In this document: positions 37,585 to 46,450 of the stretch, piece after piece
Position numbering within the stretch: the stretch's first letter is position 1
Layout: every line of letters begins with the position of its first letter
Assembly: GCA_026398595.1 (NCBI GenBank)
Contig: JAPLSO010000051.1
Location: 170,198 to 234,197, forward strand
Source: Spirochaetota bacterium
Lineage (GTDB): Bacteria > Spirochaetota > Spirochaetia > Treponematales > Rectinemataceae
Reading direction: 5' to 3'
Length of the DNA: 64,000 nucleotides
Made by a program: the position numbers and the translations under genes
Notes under the pieces: model-generated
The model's database searches: none
Told to the model about the DNA's origin: nothing
What the model saw: only the letters and a program-made list of their open reading frames with translations

Positions 37585-39161
37585 ATCGCGACGGACCATT
37601 CAAGGGACGGACGATAGCCGTGGTGAACGATCTTTCTCTCGATGAGCAAAAATATCTCTACCGCAAGACAAGGAAGCTGAAGACCCTGGTACGCGAAGGC
37701 GGAAGCGTAAAGCCCTTCAAGATCGACGACAGGGACTACCAGGTCTACCTCATCTTCATGGAGGACTCGACGCGGACGCGTGAGTCCTTCCGCAATGCCG
37801 CCAAGTTCCTTGGTTGCAGGACGAATATCTTCGATGCCGCAACCAGTTCCTTCAACAAGAACGAGTCCATCACCGACGCGATAAAGATGCTGTACGGCTA
37901 CTCCTCCGACTCCTGCTTCATCCTGAGGACGAAGCTAGAAGGGACCTGCCGCTGGCTCCAGGGTGCCCTGGCCCAGTACGCCGAAACCTCAGGAGGCCCC
38001 CGCCCCGGCTTCATCAACGCGGGCGATGGCAAGCACGAGCATCCGACCCAGGAATTCCTCGACGAGTTCTCCTTCCTCGAGCAGCTCGACTGGAACGAGG
38101 ACCACATCCACATCGCCCTGACTGGCGACCTCTACCACGGCCGGACCGTACATTCCAAGGCCGACGGTCTGCGGATCTTCCGTCAGGTCGAAGTCGACCT
38201 GATCGCCCCCGAACTCCTGTCCATGCCGCCCTACTATATCGAGAAGATGAAAGCCAACGGCTACGAAGTCAGAGTCTACGAATCCCTGGACGAATATCTC
38301 GCCTCCGGCAAGGTCGCGTCGCTCTGGTACTTCACCCGCCTCCAGCTCGAGCGGATGGGCGAGGCCATCCTCGAAAGGGCACCCTCCCTGCGGAAGAGCG
38401 TCACCTTCAGGAAGGACATGCTGGGTCTGCTTCCCGACGACGCGCGATTCTACCATCCCCTCCCCCGCGACCGTCTGGCGCCCACCAACCCCACCTTCCT
38501 CGACGCCCTGCCTTTAAACCGATGGGACGCTCAGTCGGCCAACGGCTACTGGAGTCGTATCGTCGAGATCGGCATGGTTTCGGGCCTCCTTGGCCATGAC
38601 TTCGATGGATCCTTCGCCATGGAGCCCGAAATTGTCGAGGATTTTATCCTTGAAGCTCCGGCCTCAGAACACAGCAAGCCCGAGTACAAGGTGGGCATCA
38701 AGCCCGTCGAGGAAGGCATCGTCATCGACCACATCGCCACTGGTGAATCGATCGAAGCGATCTGGAGCAACATCGAGGCAGTGCGGAAAATTCTCAAACT
38801 CAATGTGCGCTCGAGCCAGGGCGTCTACCATTCCTTCAAGGGGCTCGAGGTCTATAAAGGCATCATCTCACTGCCCGACATCATCAGTTTCGGTGAAAAG
38901 GATCTGAAGAAGCTCGCGGCCATCGCCCCGGGCTGCACCCTAAATCTGATCCGAGATTCCAAGGTGGCCAAGAAGTACAGGCTCTCGATGCCGCCCCGTA
39001 TTTACGGCTTCGAAGAGATATCCTGCAAGAACGAGAACTGCATTTCCAACCCCAGCCACAACGAAGGAGTGACCACCGAATTCCTGAGAAAATCAGGATC
39101 GACCTTTGTCTGCAGGTACTGCGAAAAGGAGCACCCCTTCAGAAAAATCTGGGACATCTGA
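37581..39161 (+). CDS. pyrBI: Fused aspartate carbamoyltransferase catalytic and regulatory subunits
   Basis: Second step of pyrimidine synthesis, N-carbamoyl-aspartate from carbamoyl phosphate and aspartate. The 526-residue protein joins two E. coli subunits. Residues 1-350 are PyrB-like: FMEDSTRTRESFRNAAKFLG, the STFNK-like loop SSFNKNESI, HPTQEF and FYHPLPRD. Residues 370-526 are PyrI-like with the allosteric domain (VIDHIATG, VRKILKL) and the zinc site CKNENC with CRYC. The start is ATG 37581 after AAGGAGG, overlapping the previous stop by four bases; the longer ORF in the track is rejected. Fusions of this kind are known in Treponema and Thermotoga relatives. Confidence 0.96.
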   Translation: MNRDGPFKGRTIAVVNDLSLDEQKYLYRKTRKLKTLVREGGSVKPFKIDDRDYQVYLIFMEDSTRTRESFRNAAKFLGCRTNIFDAATSSFNKNESITDAIKMLYGYSSDSCFILRTKLEGTCRWLQGALAQYAETSGGPRPGFINAGDGKHEHPTQEFLDEFSFLEQLDWNEDHIHIALTGDLYHGRTVHSKADGLRIFRQVEVDLIAPELLSMPPYYIEKMKANGYEVRVYESLDEYLASGKVASLWYFTRLQLERMGEAILERAPSLRKSVTFRKDMLGLLPDDARFYHPLPRDRLAPTNPTFLDALPLNRWDAQSANGYWSRIVEIGMVSGLLGHDFDGSFAMEPEIVEDFILEAPASEHSKPEYKVGIKPVEEGIVIDHIATGESIEAIWSNIEAVRKILKLNVRSSQGVYHSFKGLEVYKGIISLPDIISFGEKDLKKLAAIAPGCTLNLIRDSKVAKKYRLSMPPRIYGFEEISCKNENCISNPSHNEGVTTEFLRKSGSTFVCRYCEKEHPFRKIWDI

Positions 39162-39188
39162 GGAAGGATCACGATACGATGACGAGAG

Positions 39189-39214
39189 GGGCGGCTTGGA
39201 TACCGCCCTTTTTT
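39189..39214 (+). terminator. Rho-independent terminator of pyrBI
   Basis: GGGCGG-CTTGGATA-CCGCCC followed by six T. It reaches into the stop codon of the convergent RNA methyltransferase gene. Confidence 0.8.
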
Positions 39215-39944
39215 ATCCTTGGTAGATTCTCCTGTATTCATACATGCAGAGGGCGGCGGCCACCGAAACGTTGAGGGAATCCACGTGGCCTAGCATGGGT
39301 ATGGACAGAGCCTGGTCCGCTTTTTCCAGGAGGAGCCTGGAGACGCCGTCCCCTTCGTTGCCCAGGATAAAGCAGGTTCGGGGAGGAAAGGCAAAACCCG
39401 GAAGGGGCGAACCGCTCATGTCGGCCGCGTAGACCCAGAATCCGGCATTCTGGATCTTCCTAAGGGCATCGGCGAGATTCTGGACGAAGGCCGTGGGTAT
39501 CCAGGCGGCTGCCCCGGCGCTCGTCCGGGCAGCCGCGTCCCCCAAAGGTGAGGCCCTTCTCAAGGGTGCCACCACGAGGCCGACGCCGAAGGCGTCGGCC
39601 GACCTTAAGATGGCTCCAAAGTTCTGGGGATCCTCGATGTGATCGAGGACGATGATCATGGCTTGTTCCGGCGCAGAGGCCAGGAATTCTTCGAGGGAGA
39701 GGCTCTGCTTGGCATCCCCATCCAGGAGAGCCAGGATGATGCCCTTGTTATCTGGATCTATCCGATCGAGGAGGGTTGCATCCACCTGTTCCACGGGGAT
39801 GCCGGTCTTCTTCGCCGTCTCCAGGATCTCCCTGACCCTTGGCCCCTTTTTCGCCCCCATGCTCCCCGCGATGAGAAGCTTGGCTTGGCTAGGTTTGGAA
39901 CGTAGGGTTTCGAGAATGCCGTGAAAGCTTGTCAGGTAGTCCAC
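39213..39944 (-). CDS. rlmB: TrmH/SpoU-family RNA 2'-O-methyltransferase (RlmB-like)
   Basis: A 243-residue SPOUT enzyme, likely methylating the ribose of a 23S rRNA guanosine. The N-terminal L30e-like substrate-binding domain covers about 1-75. The knot domain has motif 1 DHIEDPQNFGAILRSADAFG, motif 2 FILGNEGDGVSR and motif 3 IPMLGHVDSLNVSVAAALCMYE. FHGILETL at the start is typical of RlmB. The start codon is GTG with no ribosome site; TATGAT ends six bases before it. RlmB versus another SpoU specificity is not certain. Confidence 0.88.
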   Translation of the reverse strand: MDYLTSFHGILETLRSKPSQAKLLIAGSMGAKKGPRVREILETAKKTGIPVEQVDATLLDRIDPDNKGIILALLDGDAKQSLSLEEFLASAPEQAMIIVLDHIEDPQNFGAILRSADAFGVGLVVAPLRRASPLGDAAARTSAGAAAWIPTAFVQNLADALRKIQNAGFWVYAADMSGSPLPGFAFPPRTCFILGNEGDGVSRLLLEKADQALSIPMLGHVDSLNVSVAAALCMYEYRRIYQG

Positions 39945-39950
39945 GCCCGG

Positions 39951-39956
39951 ATCATA
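39951..39956 (-). promoter_or_regulatory. TAnnnT box of rlmB (leaderless type)
   Basis: TATGAT on the minus strand, CCGGGC, then the GTG start: six bases between. TTTTCA lies 17 bases further upstream. Confidence 0.45.
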
Positions 39957-39975
39957 GCAGAGCCACGCCCCTATG

Positions 39976-40014
39976 AAAAGCGCGCCCCGGAAGAATTTTG
40001 GAGCGCGCTTTATT
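39976..40014 (-). terminator. Terminator of the cytidylate-kinase-like gene
   Basis: AAAGCGCGC and GCGCGCTTTT pair around a 17-base loop, with a T-run on the minus-strand side, between two minus-strand genes. Confidence 0.65.
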
Positions 40015-40034
40015 TTACTTGATCCAGCCTATTT

Positions 40035-40856
40035 TCAGGGCATGACAGTAAATTCCTGCACCAGCTGTATAGCGCTTTCCGCCTGTTTGACGCCCGAAAC
40101 CTCGTGCGCGGCCGCAAGGGCCGTGTCGATAGATGTCTGGGAATTGGCCACGCCGTGGAGGACGACAGCGCCCTTCTCCACCGTCGCCTCGAGGAAATGC
40201 ACGAGTACCTTCCTCTTGTAGACGATCTCGGTCACTACCTTCTGGGCAAGAACGAGATCGGACACCTTCTGCACGCCCGTATCCTCTTTCGCCTTGTCGA
40301 CAAAAACCTTGACCAAGGCTGAGATGGCGACGGCGGCATGGGCGGGGTCGGTGCCCGCCGTGTTGATTGTCAGGTCGTACTCGCGCGCGTCCGACCAGTT
40401 GGTCGAGAAAAAGTACTTGTGGAAACCGCTCCTGTCGTGGTCGCTCTGCTCGAGTATCTGAAGGGCCCGCTTGTTGTCGCAGGAGTAGAGTTTCTTGACC
40501 CGCTCCAGGCGCAGAGAGAGAGGAGCGGTGATCTTGACCGAAAGCATGTGCGGCACGCCCCGCAGAATGGCGCAGCCTCCCCGGCCCATGATAATGCAGC
40601 TATTCCCCTGCGCGGCCTCGAGAATGGCCGATTTCAGGTAGTGGAGATAGTCGTCCCTCTGTTGGGAGAGAGATGCCCAGAACCCGGGATTCTTCTCGTC
40701 GTACTTTTCCCTCTTCTCGGCGCTGATGCCGATCGACATGAGGCTCTTTTCCAGGTATTCCTTGTCTATGAGCTTATAGCCTGTGATGCCGGCAAGCTCC
40801 TGAGCGGTCTCTTCGCCGAGGGATGCGAGCTCTCGCGCAATAGTGATTATTGCCAT
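40035..40856 (-). CDS. Cytidylate-kinase-like protein fused to a BON domain
   Basis: A 273-residue two-domain protein. Residues 1-200 match the cytidylate kinase 2 family: MAIITIARELASLGEETAQELA, GYKLIDKEYLEKS, CIIMGRGGCAIL, VKITAPLSLRLERV and the DHDRSGFHKYFF segment. The P-loop is weak (LASLGEETA instead of GSGGRxIA), so kinase activity is doubtful. Residues about 205-273 resemble a BON domain (VEKGAVVLHGVANSQTSIDTALAAAHEVSGV), usually a lipid- or protein-binding module. AAGGAGG precedes the ATG. No signal peptide, which is unusual for a BON protein. Cellular role unknown. Confidence 0.8.
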   Translation of the reverse strand: MAIITIARELASLGEETAQELAGITGYKLIDKEYLEKSLMSIGISAEKREKYDEKNPGFWASLSQQRDDYLHYLKSAILEAAQGNSCIIMGRGGCAILRGVPHMLSVKITAPLSLRLERVKKLYSCDNKRALQILEQSDHDRSGFHKYFFSTNWSDAREYDLTINTAGTDPAHAAVAISALVKVFVDKAKEDTGVQKVSDLVLAQKVVTEIVYKRKVLVHFLEATVEKGAVVLHGVANSQTSIDTALAAAHEVSGVKQAESAIQLVQEFTVMP

Positions 40857-40939
40857 ATTGTCCCTCCTTAAATCTCACTGTATGACCAGATTCGCGCAAA
40901 GTCAAATAATTTCCGCTATTCACGCGCCTAGACCTTTGG

Positions 40940-40945
40940 TAATAT
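40940..40945 (+). promoter_or_regulatory. -10 box of the EamA transporter gene
   Basis: TAATAT ends ten bases before the ATG; no Shine-Dalgarno sequence, so the mRNA leader would be only a few bases. Confidence 0.3.
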
Positions 40946-40955
40946 TTCGGCGTAC

Positions 40956-41858
40956 ATGGAAAAGCTTGGAGTCCTTGCCGCTTTAACTACGGCGTGCTTC
41001 TGGTCCCTGGCAGCCATCTTCTTTGAGAACGTCACACATCGGGCTGGCCCCCTCGCGGTCAATTTCTGGAAAGTAACCTTCGCCTTATTCTTCCTCACGA
41101 TCAGCGCGGCCTTCGGCAGAGGTCTGCCTTTCCCGACGGACGCATCGCTCCATGCGTGGGTCTACCTTTCCATCTCAGGCCTTCTAGGATTCGTGATAGC
41201 CGACTATTTTCTCCTGAACGCCTATCTTCTCATCGGATCGCGGACCACCGTGGTATTTCAAGCCATCACGCCTCTCTTTACGGCTTTCTTCGCCCTGATA
41301 TTCCTCGGCGAGCGGATGAATCCCCTCTCCCTTCTGGGCATGGCCGTCGTCATCGCCGGCATCCTTATCGTCGTTCTTTCTCACAGGAAAGGCCGGGAAG
41401 CGGCCAATTCCAACTCCCCCTCCACCCTGAAGGGCTACCTTTTTGCCTTTCTCTCAACCCTTTTTCAGGCCTTTAGCATGATCTTCTCCAAGGCGGGCCT
41501 GGGCGATTATTCGGCCATCTCGGGAACCCAGATCAGGATCATCACCGCCATTCTTGGTTTCGGGCTGCAGGCGCTCATTCTGCGCCAGGGAAAGCAGGTA
41601 TTCGTCAAGCCTCTCAAGGAAGGCAAGGTTCTTAAGTTTCTTCTGCTCGGCTCGATAGTCGGCCCCTTCCTCGGCGTAACCTGTTCCCTCTTCGCCCTGC
41701 AGAACACCGCGGCTGGGACGGCTTCCACACTCATCGCCCTCACTCCCGTCTTCATCATTCCGCCATCCATCATTATCCTCAAGCAGAAGGTCAAACCGGT
41801 CGAAATCGCCGGGGCAGCGATAGCCGTCTGCGGGGTCGCACTCTTCTTTCTTCTCTGA
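40956..41858 (+). CDS. EamA-family (DMT) transporter
   Basis: A 300-residue inner-membrane protein with about ten membrane helices in two EamA repeats. The first covers about 1-140 (LAALTTACFWSLAAIFFENVTHRAGPLAVNFWK to AGILIVVLS). The second covers about 155-300 (GYLFAFLSTLFQAFSMIFSKAGL to AVCGVALFFLL). Proline and glycine in GERMNPLSLLGMAVVIAGI are typical. Such proteins export amino acids or other small metabolites, but the substrate cannot be inferred. It stands alone on the plus strand upstream of tdh. Confidence 0.92.
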   Translation: MEKLGVLAALTTACFWSLAAIFFENVTHRAGPLAVNFWKVTFALFFLTISAAFGRGLPFPTDASLHAWVYLSISGLLGFVIADYFLLNAYLLIGSRTTVVFQAITPLFTAFFALIFLGERMNPLSLLGMAVVIAGILIVVLSHRKGREAANSNSPSTLKGYLFAFLSTLFQAFSMIFSKAGLGDYSAISGTQIRIITAILGFGLQALILRQGKQVFVKPLKEGKVLKFLLLGSIVGPFLGVTCSLFALQNTAAGTASTLIALTPVFIIPPSIIILKQKVKPVEIAGAAIAVCGVALFFLL

Positions 41859-41928
41859 TGATGGATCGGAAGTGAAACAGCGCTTCGCTTAAGCCTGAAG
41901 CGGTGTATACTGAAGCCAAGGAGTCGCG

Positions 41929-42954
41929 ATGAAAGCTCTTGTTAAAAGCAAGGCCGAGCCTGGCCTCTGGATGGAAGAAGTTCCTCTCCCCACGATTGGA
42001 GACAACGATTTATTGATAAAAGTGAAAAAAACGGCCATCTGCGGCACGGACGTCCATATATGGAAATGGAATCCCTGGGCACAGAAAACCATCAGGATAG
42101 GTCAGACTGCCGGCCACGAATTCGTCGGCGAGATCGTGAAAATGGGCAGGTCGGTATCGGGCTACAAGATAGGCGAACGCGTCTCGGCCGAAGGCCACAT
42201 CGTCTGCGGCGTCTGCCGGGCCTGCAGGGCAGGCAAACGCCACCTCTGCCCCAACACCATCGGCATCGGCGTGAACAGGAACGGCTGCTTCGCCGAGTAT
42301 ATCTCCGTACCCTCGAGCAACGCCTGGCACGTGCATGAGTCCATCCCCGACGACATCGCCGCCATCTTCGACCCCTATGGCAACGCGACCCACACGGCCC
42401 TCTCCTTCGACATGATCGGAGAGGATGTCCTCATCACGGGCGCGGGGCCCATCGGCTGCATGGCTGCGGCCATAGCCAAACACGTGGGGGCGCGGAACGT
42501 CGTCGTCACCGACATCAACCCCTGGAGGCTCAACCTCGCGATGAAACTCGGGGCGACACGAACGGTCGACGTGTCCAGAGAGTCGCTGAAGGACATCCAG
42601 AAGGAACTCGGCATGGTGGGAGGCTTCGACATTGGCTTGGAAATGTCCGGAAGCCCCCAGGCTCTCGAACAGATGATCGAGAATATGTACAACGGCGGCC
42701 GGATGGCTCTTCTCGGCCTTCTGCCCGACGGTGCTGGAATAGAATGGAGCAGGGTCATCTTCAAGGGTCTCTTCATAAAGGGGATTTATGGCCGCGAGAT
42801 CTTCGAAACCTGGTACAAGATGCAGGCGATGCTCCGTTCCGGACTCGATATCAGCCCGGTCATCACCCATCGCTACGCCTTCGACGATTTCGAGAAAGGT
42901 TTTGCCGTCATGCTTTCGGGCGAGTCGGGCAAGGTCGTCCTAAGCTTCGACTGA
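41929..42954 (+). CDS. tdh: L-threonine 3-dehydrogenase
   Basis: A 341-residue zinc-dependent medium-chain dehydrogenase oxidising L-threonine to 2-amino-3-ketobutyrate with NAD+. The catalytic zinc ligand is in [20 protein letters not shown], a TDH hallmark. GHEFVGEI and the structural zinc site [15 protein letters not shown] follow, then the NAD-binding [28 protein letters not shown] precedes the ATG, and TATACT lies about 20 bases upstream. kbl is not adjacent, so threonine catabolism is not wholly encoded here. Confidence 0.95.
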   Translation: MKALVKSKAEPGLWMEEVPLPTIGDNDLLIKVKKTAICGTDVHIWKWNPWAQKTIRIGQTAGHEFVGEIVKMGRSVSGYKIGERVSAEGHIVCGVCRACRAGKRHLCPNTIGIGVNRNGCFAEYISVPSSNAWHVHESIPDDIAAIFDPYGNATHTALSFDMIGEDVLITGAGPIGCMAAAIAKHVGARNVVVTDINPWRLNLAMKLGATRTVDVSRESLKDIQKELGMVGGFDIGLEMSGSPQALEQMIENMYNGGRMALLGLLPDGAGIEWSRVIFKGLFIKGIYGREIFETWYKMQAMLRSGLDISPVITHRYAFDDFEKGFAVMLSGESGKVVLSFD

Positions 42955-42992
42955 TCAGGCGTACTGAGGCTGATTTAGCTTGCCTCGACTGG

Positions 42993-43793
42993 TCAGGCCT
43001 GCTTTGTCTGAGCCTCGATGAGGCCCAGACAATCGTAGACTGTTCGGCCTCCCGAATAGGTGGAGCTGTTCCTGCGCACGAGGCGCCAGGTATCGCTTCC
43101 GAAACTCCCCTCGGTCTCGAGTCTCTCGGCCAGGCCCACGGCTGATTCCACCCAGGAGAGAAGTGCGCCGTTCTGTGTCAGGGCGAGGGTCTTCATCCCC
43201 GGTCCCACGACGACGGTGACCGGCTCGATGGTCAGACGAGCCAGGTCGGGCGAAGCCGCCGCCGCGGCGAGCCCAGCCGTCTTGGTCTGAAGCCTGATCA
43301 TACGTGCCCGGGCGTCGGGGCCCCCGCTCTCCTTGCTTGCCGCAATCAGGTCGAGAAGGTAGTTGCGTACCTCGTTCAAGTCGTGGATCGAGGGAAGCTT
43401 GTCCGGGATGACGGCGCTTCTCAGCACCTTGGCCAGTATGGATATCTCGCGGAGATAATGATTCCGCTGGTTGGAGGGTACGAGATACATGACGATGATC
43501 TGTATCGGCCTTCCGTCGGCGGCACCGTAGTCTATGCCGCCGGGGCTCCATCCCACCACGCACATCAAGTCCTCTTCGAACTCGACGCGGGCATGGGGAC
43601 AAGCCCAGCCTTTACCCAGAGCCGTGTTCGTCGCCTTTTCCCGCTCCTCGACGTTGCCGACGATATCGGTTCCCGTGGGGATCTGGGGAAATGCCTCTAT
43701 TACATGGGCCAGGAACTGGAGAGCGTGAGTCTTATCGTTTTCGGGAAGCTCGAAAAGCCGGCCTTCCTGAAGGGCGTCGAGAACAGTATCCAT
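42993..43793 (-). CDS. PTS EIIA type 2-like protein with extra C-terminal domain
   Basis: A 266-residue cytoplasmic protein. Residues about 5-155 match the fructose/nitrogen-type EIIA fold, with the phospho-acceptor region REKATNTALGKGWACPHARVEF containing the expected His. The C-terminal 110 residues (about 160-266) are unlike EIIA and unrecognised. GGGAGG precedes ATG 43793; the TTG start of the ORF track is rejected. It begins two bases after the stop of the Mg2+ ATPase gene and so is translationally coupled to it. EIIA(Ntr)-type proteins are known to control ion transport in proteobacteria, so a regulatory role over the pump is a reasonable inference. No sugar permease is nearby. Confidence 0.8.
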   Translation of the reverse strand: MDTVLDALQEGRLFELPENDKTHALQFLAHVIEAFPQIPTGTDIVGNVEEREKATNTALGKGWACPHARVEFEEDLMCVVGWSPGGIDYGAADGRPIQIIVMYLVPSNQRNHYLREISILAKVLRSAVIPDKLPSIHDLNEVRNYLLDLIAASKESGGPDARARMIRLQTKTAGLAAAAASPDLARLTIEPVTVVVGPGMKTLALTQNGALLSWVESAVGLAERLETEGSFGSDTWRLVRRNSSTYSGGRTVYDCLGLIEAQTKQA

Positions 43794-43795
43794 GA

Positions 43796-46450
43796 TCAAC
43801 CTCCCTCTGACTTACGCAGAACTCTCAACTTCATAAAATGGGCGAGTATCGAATAGAGGACCAGGAAGCCCCCTATCCAGAGCCAGTAGACCGCGGGCAG
43901 AGGCACGAGGCCGAGGACGGGCGCGAAGAAGGAGTAGGGAAGCCAGATCCCTATTCCGGCGATGATGAGGGTTGTGGCCATCAAGGGAGCCGAGGCCCTG
44001 CTCCGCAGGAAGGGTATCCTTCGCGTCCTGATGATATGGACGATGAGGGTCTGGGTGAGGAGGGACTCCACAAACCAGCCTGTCTGGAAAAGCCGAATGA
44101 GGTAGTCCCTGTTCACCTGGGAGAGGTTCGGATCGAGAACCCTTTGCGCCCCAAAGAAAAACCACATGAGGGCGAAAGTAGCGTAGTCAAAGAGCGAGCT
44201 GACCGGACCCACCCCCACCATGAAGCGCTTGATGCTCTTGATGTCCCAGGATATGGGCTTGGCGATGAGTTCGGAATCGACTTTATCCATCGGTATTCCC
44301 GTCTGGGACAGGTCGTAGAGAAAGTTGTTGGCGAGGATCTGGATGGGCTTCATCGGCAGGAAGGGCAGAAGGACGCTTGCTCCCAGCATACTGAACATGT
44401 TACCGAAGTTGGAGCTGGAACCCATTCTGATGTACTTGATGATGTTGGCGAAGATCCGCCTGCCCTCCATGATCCCCTCCTCGAGGGCGAGGAGGCTCTT
44501 CTCCAGAAGGATAATATCGGCCGATTCCTTGGCTACGTCGACGGCCGAGTCTACCGAAATGCCCACATCGGCCGCCTTGAGGGCCGACGTGTCGTTGATG
44601 CCATCGCCCATGAAGCCGACAATGTGGCCCTGCCGCTTGAGCTCCTTGACAATGCCTTCCTTCTGGCTTGGGGTCAGCTTGTAAAAAAGGTCGCAGGATA
44701 CGGCCTTGGCGGCCAGCTCCTCGGGGGAGAGGCGCGCAAGCTCCTCGCCTGAGACAGCCGATTCCACGGCTATCCCCACCTCCTGGCAGACCTTTCGCGA
44801 CACGAGGCCGTTGTCTCCCGTCAGGACCTTGACCCGGACGCCTGCAGCCCCGAGGAGCTGTATGGCCTCGGCCGCCGAGTCTTTTGGGGGGTCCATGAAG
44901 GCAATGTAACCCAGGAGGACAAGCTGGCTTTCGTCGTCCACCACGAAGACCTTCCTGTCCTTCGGGAATTCACGGTAGGCGATACCCAGGACCCTGAAAC
45001 CCTCGCGGTTGAGTTTCTCCACTTCCTCGAAGAGATCAGCCTGCATCATGTCGAGAAGAGGATAGATGTCCTCGTCAATCTGGTAGTATGTGCAGCAGCG
45101 GAAGATTTCCTCGACGGCGCCTTTGCAGATGAGGACGTTGTCACCCTCGTATTCGACGACCACCGACATACGGCGCCGCTGGAAATCGAAAGGCAGCTCG
45201 TCGATGAGGCGGCAGGTGCCGGCGTCGAGGTCGACGTATTCCAGGACTGCTCTGTCGAGAAGGTTCTTCAAGCCGGTCTGGAAATGACTGTTCAGATAGG
45301 CGTAGTTGAGGACTTCCTCGCTCTCGTGTCCGATGATGTCCACATGGTGCTCGAGCATGACCTTGTCCTGGGTCAGAGTGCCCGTTTTGTCCGTGCAGAG
45401 GATATCAACCGCTCCGAGGTTCTGGATCGAAGGAAGACGTTTGACAATCACCTTCTTCTTCGCCATGGAAAGGGCTCCCTTGGCGAGGTTGACCGTGACG
45501 ATCATGGGCAGCATCTCGGGCGTCAGGCCGACGGCTACCGAAAGGGCGAAGAGAAGCGCTTCGATCCAATTGCCCTTGGAGAGGCCTACGATCAGGAAGA
45601 CGGCGGCGACCATGACGACCATGGTGCGGATCATGAGCCAGGTAAAGGAGCTCAGCCCCTTGTCGAAGCTTGTCGTCTCCCTTTTTCCCAGGAGGGCCGC
45701 GGCCAAGGCGCCATAGAGGGTCTGAGCGCCTGTGTTGACGACGAGGGCCTTGGCCGTACCGCTGGTCGCCGAGGTGCCCATGAAGCAGGCGTCGGTAAGG
45801 TGGAGGGCTGAAGCTGGTGTCCCGCCCTGGATGGCGGATGTCTTTTCAACCGGCATGGATTCGCCCGTGAGGGCGGCCTCGCCAAGGAAGAAGTCCTTGG
45901 CAGCGATGAGGCGCAGGTCGGCCGGCACGCTCGAGCCGGCCTGGAGAAGTACAATGTCCCCCGGAACCACCTCCGAGGTCTTAATCTCCTGCTCCGTGCC
46001 ATCACGAAGCACGTAAGTCCGCGATTGGACACGCTTGCCGAGGGCTTCAATTTCCCCGGCCGACCGGCGGTCGAGGATGAAGGAAAGCCCCACGCTGAGG
46101 AGAATCATGGCGCCGACGATGATGGCCGACCGGTATTCCCCCACTAAGGTGGATATGGTGGTTATCGCAAGGAGTTGGACGACAAGAGGGCTTCGCAGAC
46201 GTTCAAGCATGTCAGCCCAGAAGCCCAGCTTGCCCGGCTTGGTCAGCTCATTGGGTCCATAATGGCCCAGCCGGGTCGATGCCTCCTCCGACGACAGGCC
46301 GCCCTGGCTTGAAGCCATGGCCGCCAGCCCTTCTTCGGGCGTGCATAAACAGATCTTTATAAGTTTCTTTTCGTTGTCGCGCAGGGCTTTATCCTGCGGA
46401 GAGGACATCTTCTCCCGAATGGAAAGTATCTGCCCTGAAAGTTTAGCCAT
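43796..46450 (-). CDS. mgtA: Magnesium-importing P-type ATPase
   Basis: An 884-residue P3B-type ATPase of the MgtA/MgtB family. Ordered motifs: N-terminal domain (GYGPNEL-like HYGPNELTKP), actuator loop SSVPADLRLI and ALTGESMPVEK, phosphorylation site DILCTDKTGTLTQDK, nucleotide domain (FDFQRRRMSVVVEYEG), hinge GDGINDTSALKAADVGISVDSAVDVAKESADIILLEKSL, and about ten membrane helices. GGAGG lies seven bases before ATG 46450, so the 33-residue extension in the ORF track is rejected. A leader of about 235 bases with a short SD-equipped ORF precedes it. It is followed by an EIIA-like gene two bases away. Confidence 0.95.
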   Translation of the reverse strand: MAKLSGQILSIREKMSSPQDKALRDNEKKLIKICLCTPEEGLAAMASSQGGLSSEEASTRLGHYGPNELTKPGKLGFWADMLERLRSPLVVQLLAITTISTLVGEYRSAIIVGAMILLSVGLSFILDRRSAGEIEALGKRVQSRTYVLRDGTEQEIKTSEVVPGDIVLLQAGSSVPADLRLIAAKDFFLGEAALTGESMPVEKTSAIQGGTPASALHLTDACFMGTSATSGTAKALVVNTGAQTLYGALAAALLGKRETTSFDKGLSSFTWLMIRTMVVMVAAVFLIVGLSKGNWIEALLFALSVAVGLTPEMLPMIVTVNLAKGALSMAKKKVIVKRLPSIQNLGAVDILCTDKTGTLTQDKVMLEHHVDIIGHESEEVLNYAYLNSHFQTGLKNLLDRAVLEYVDLDAGTCRLIDELPFDFQRRRMSVVVEYEGDNVLICKGAVEEIFRCCTYYQIDEDIYPLLDMMQADLFEEVEKLNREGFRVLGIAYREFPKDRKVFVVDDESQLVLLGYIAFMDPPKDSAAEAIQLLGAAGVRVKVLTGDNGLVSRKVCQEVGIAVESAVSGEELARLSPEELAAKAVSCDLFYKLTPSQKEGIVKELKRQGHIVGFMGDGINDTSALKAADVGISVDSAVDVAKESADIILLEKSLLALEEGIMEGRRIFANIIKYIRMGSSSNFGNMFSMLGASVLLPFLPMKPIQILANNFLYDLSQTGIPMDKVDSELIAKPISWDIKSIKRFMVGVGPVSSLFDYATFALMWFFFGAQRVLDPNLSQVNRDYLIRLFQTGWFVESLLTQTLIVHIIRTRRIPFLRSRASAPLMATTLIIAGIGIWLPYSFFAPVLGLVPLPAVYWLWIGGFLVLYSILAHFMKLRVLRKSEGG

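Noticed and set aside
42944-43000. Near-repeat TCGACTGATCAGGC / TCGACTGGTCAGGC at the tdh stop
   Set aside because: Short, one mismatch, overlaps two coding ends and no further repeat copies were seen; not enough for an attachment site or mobile element.
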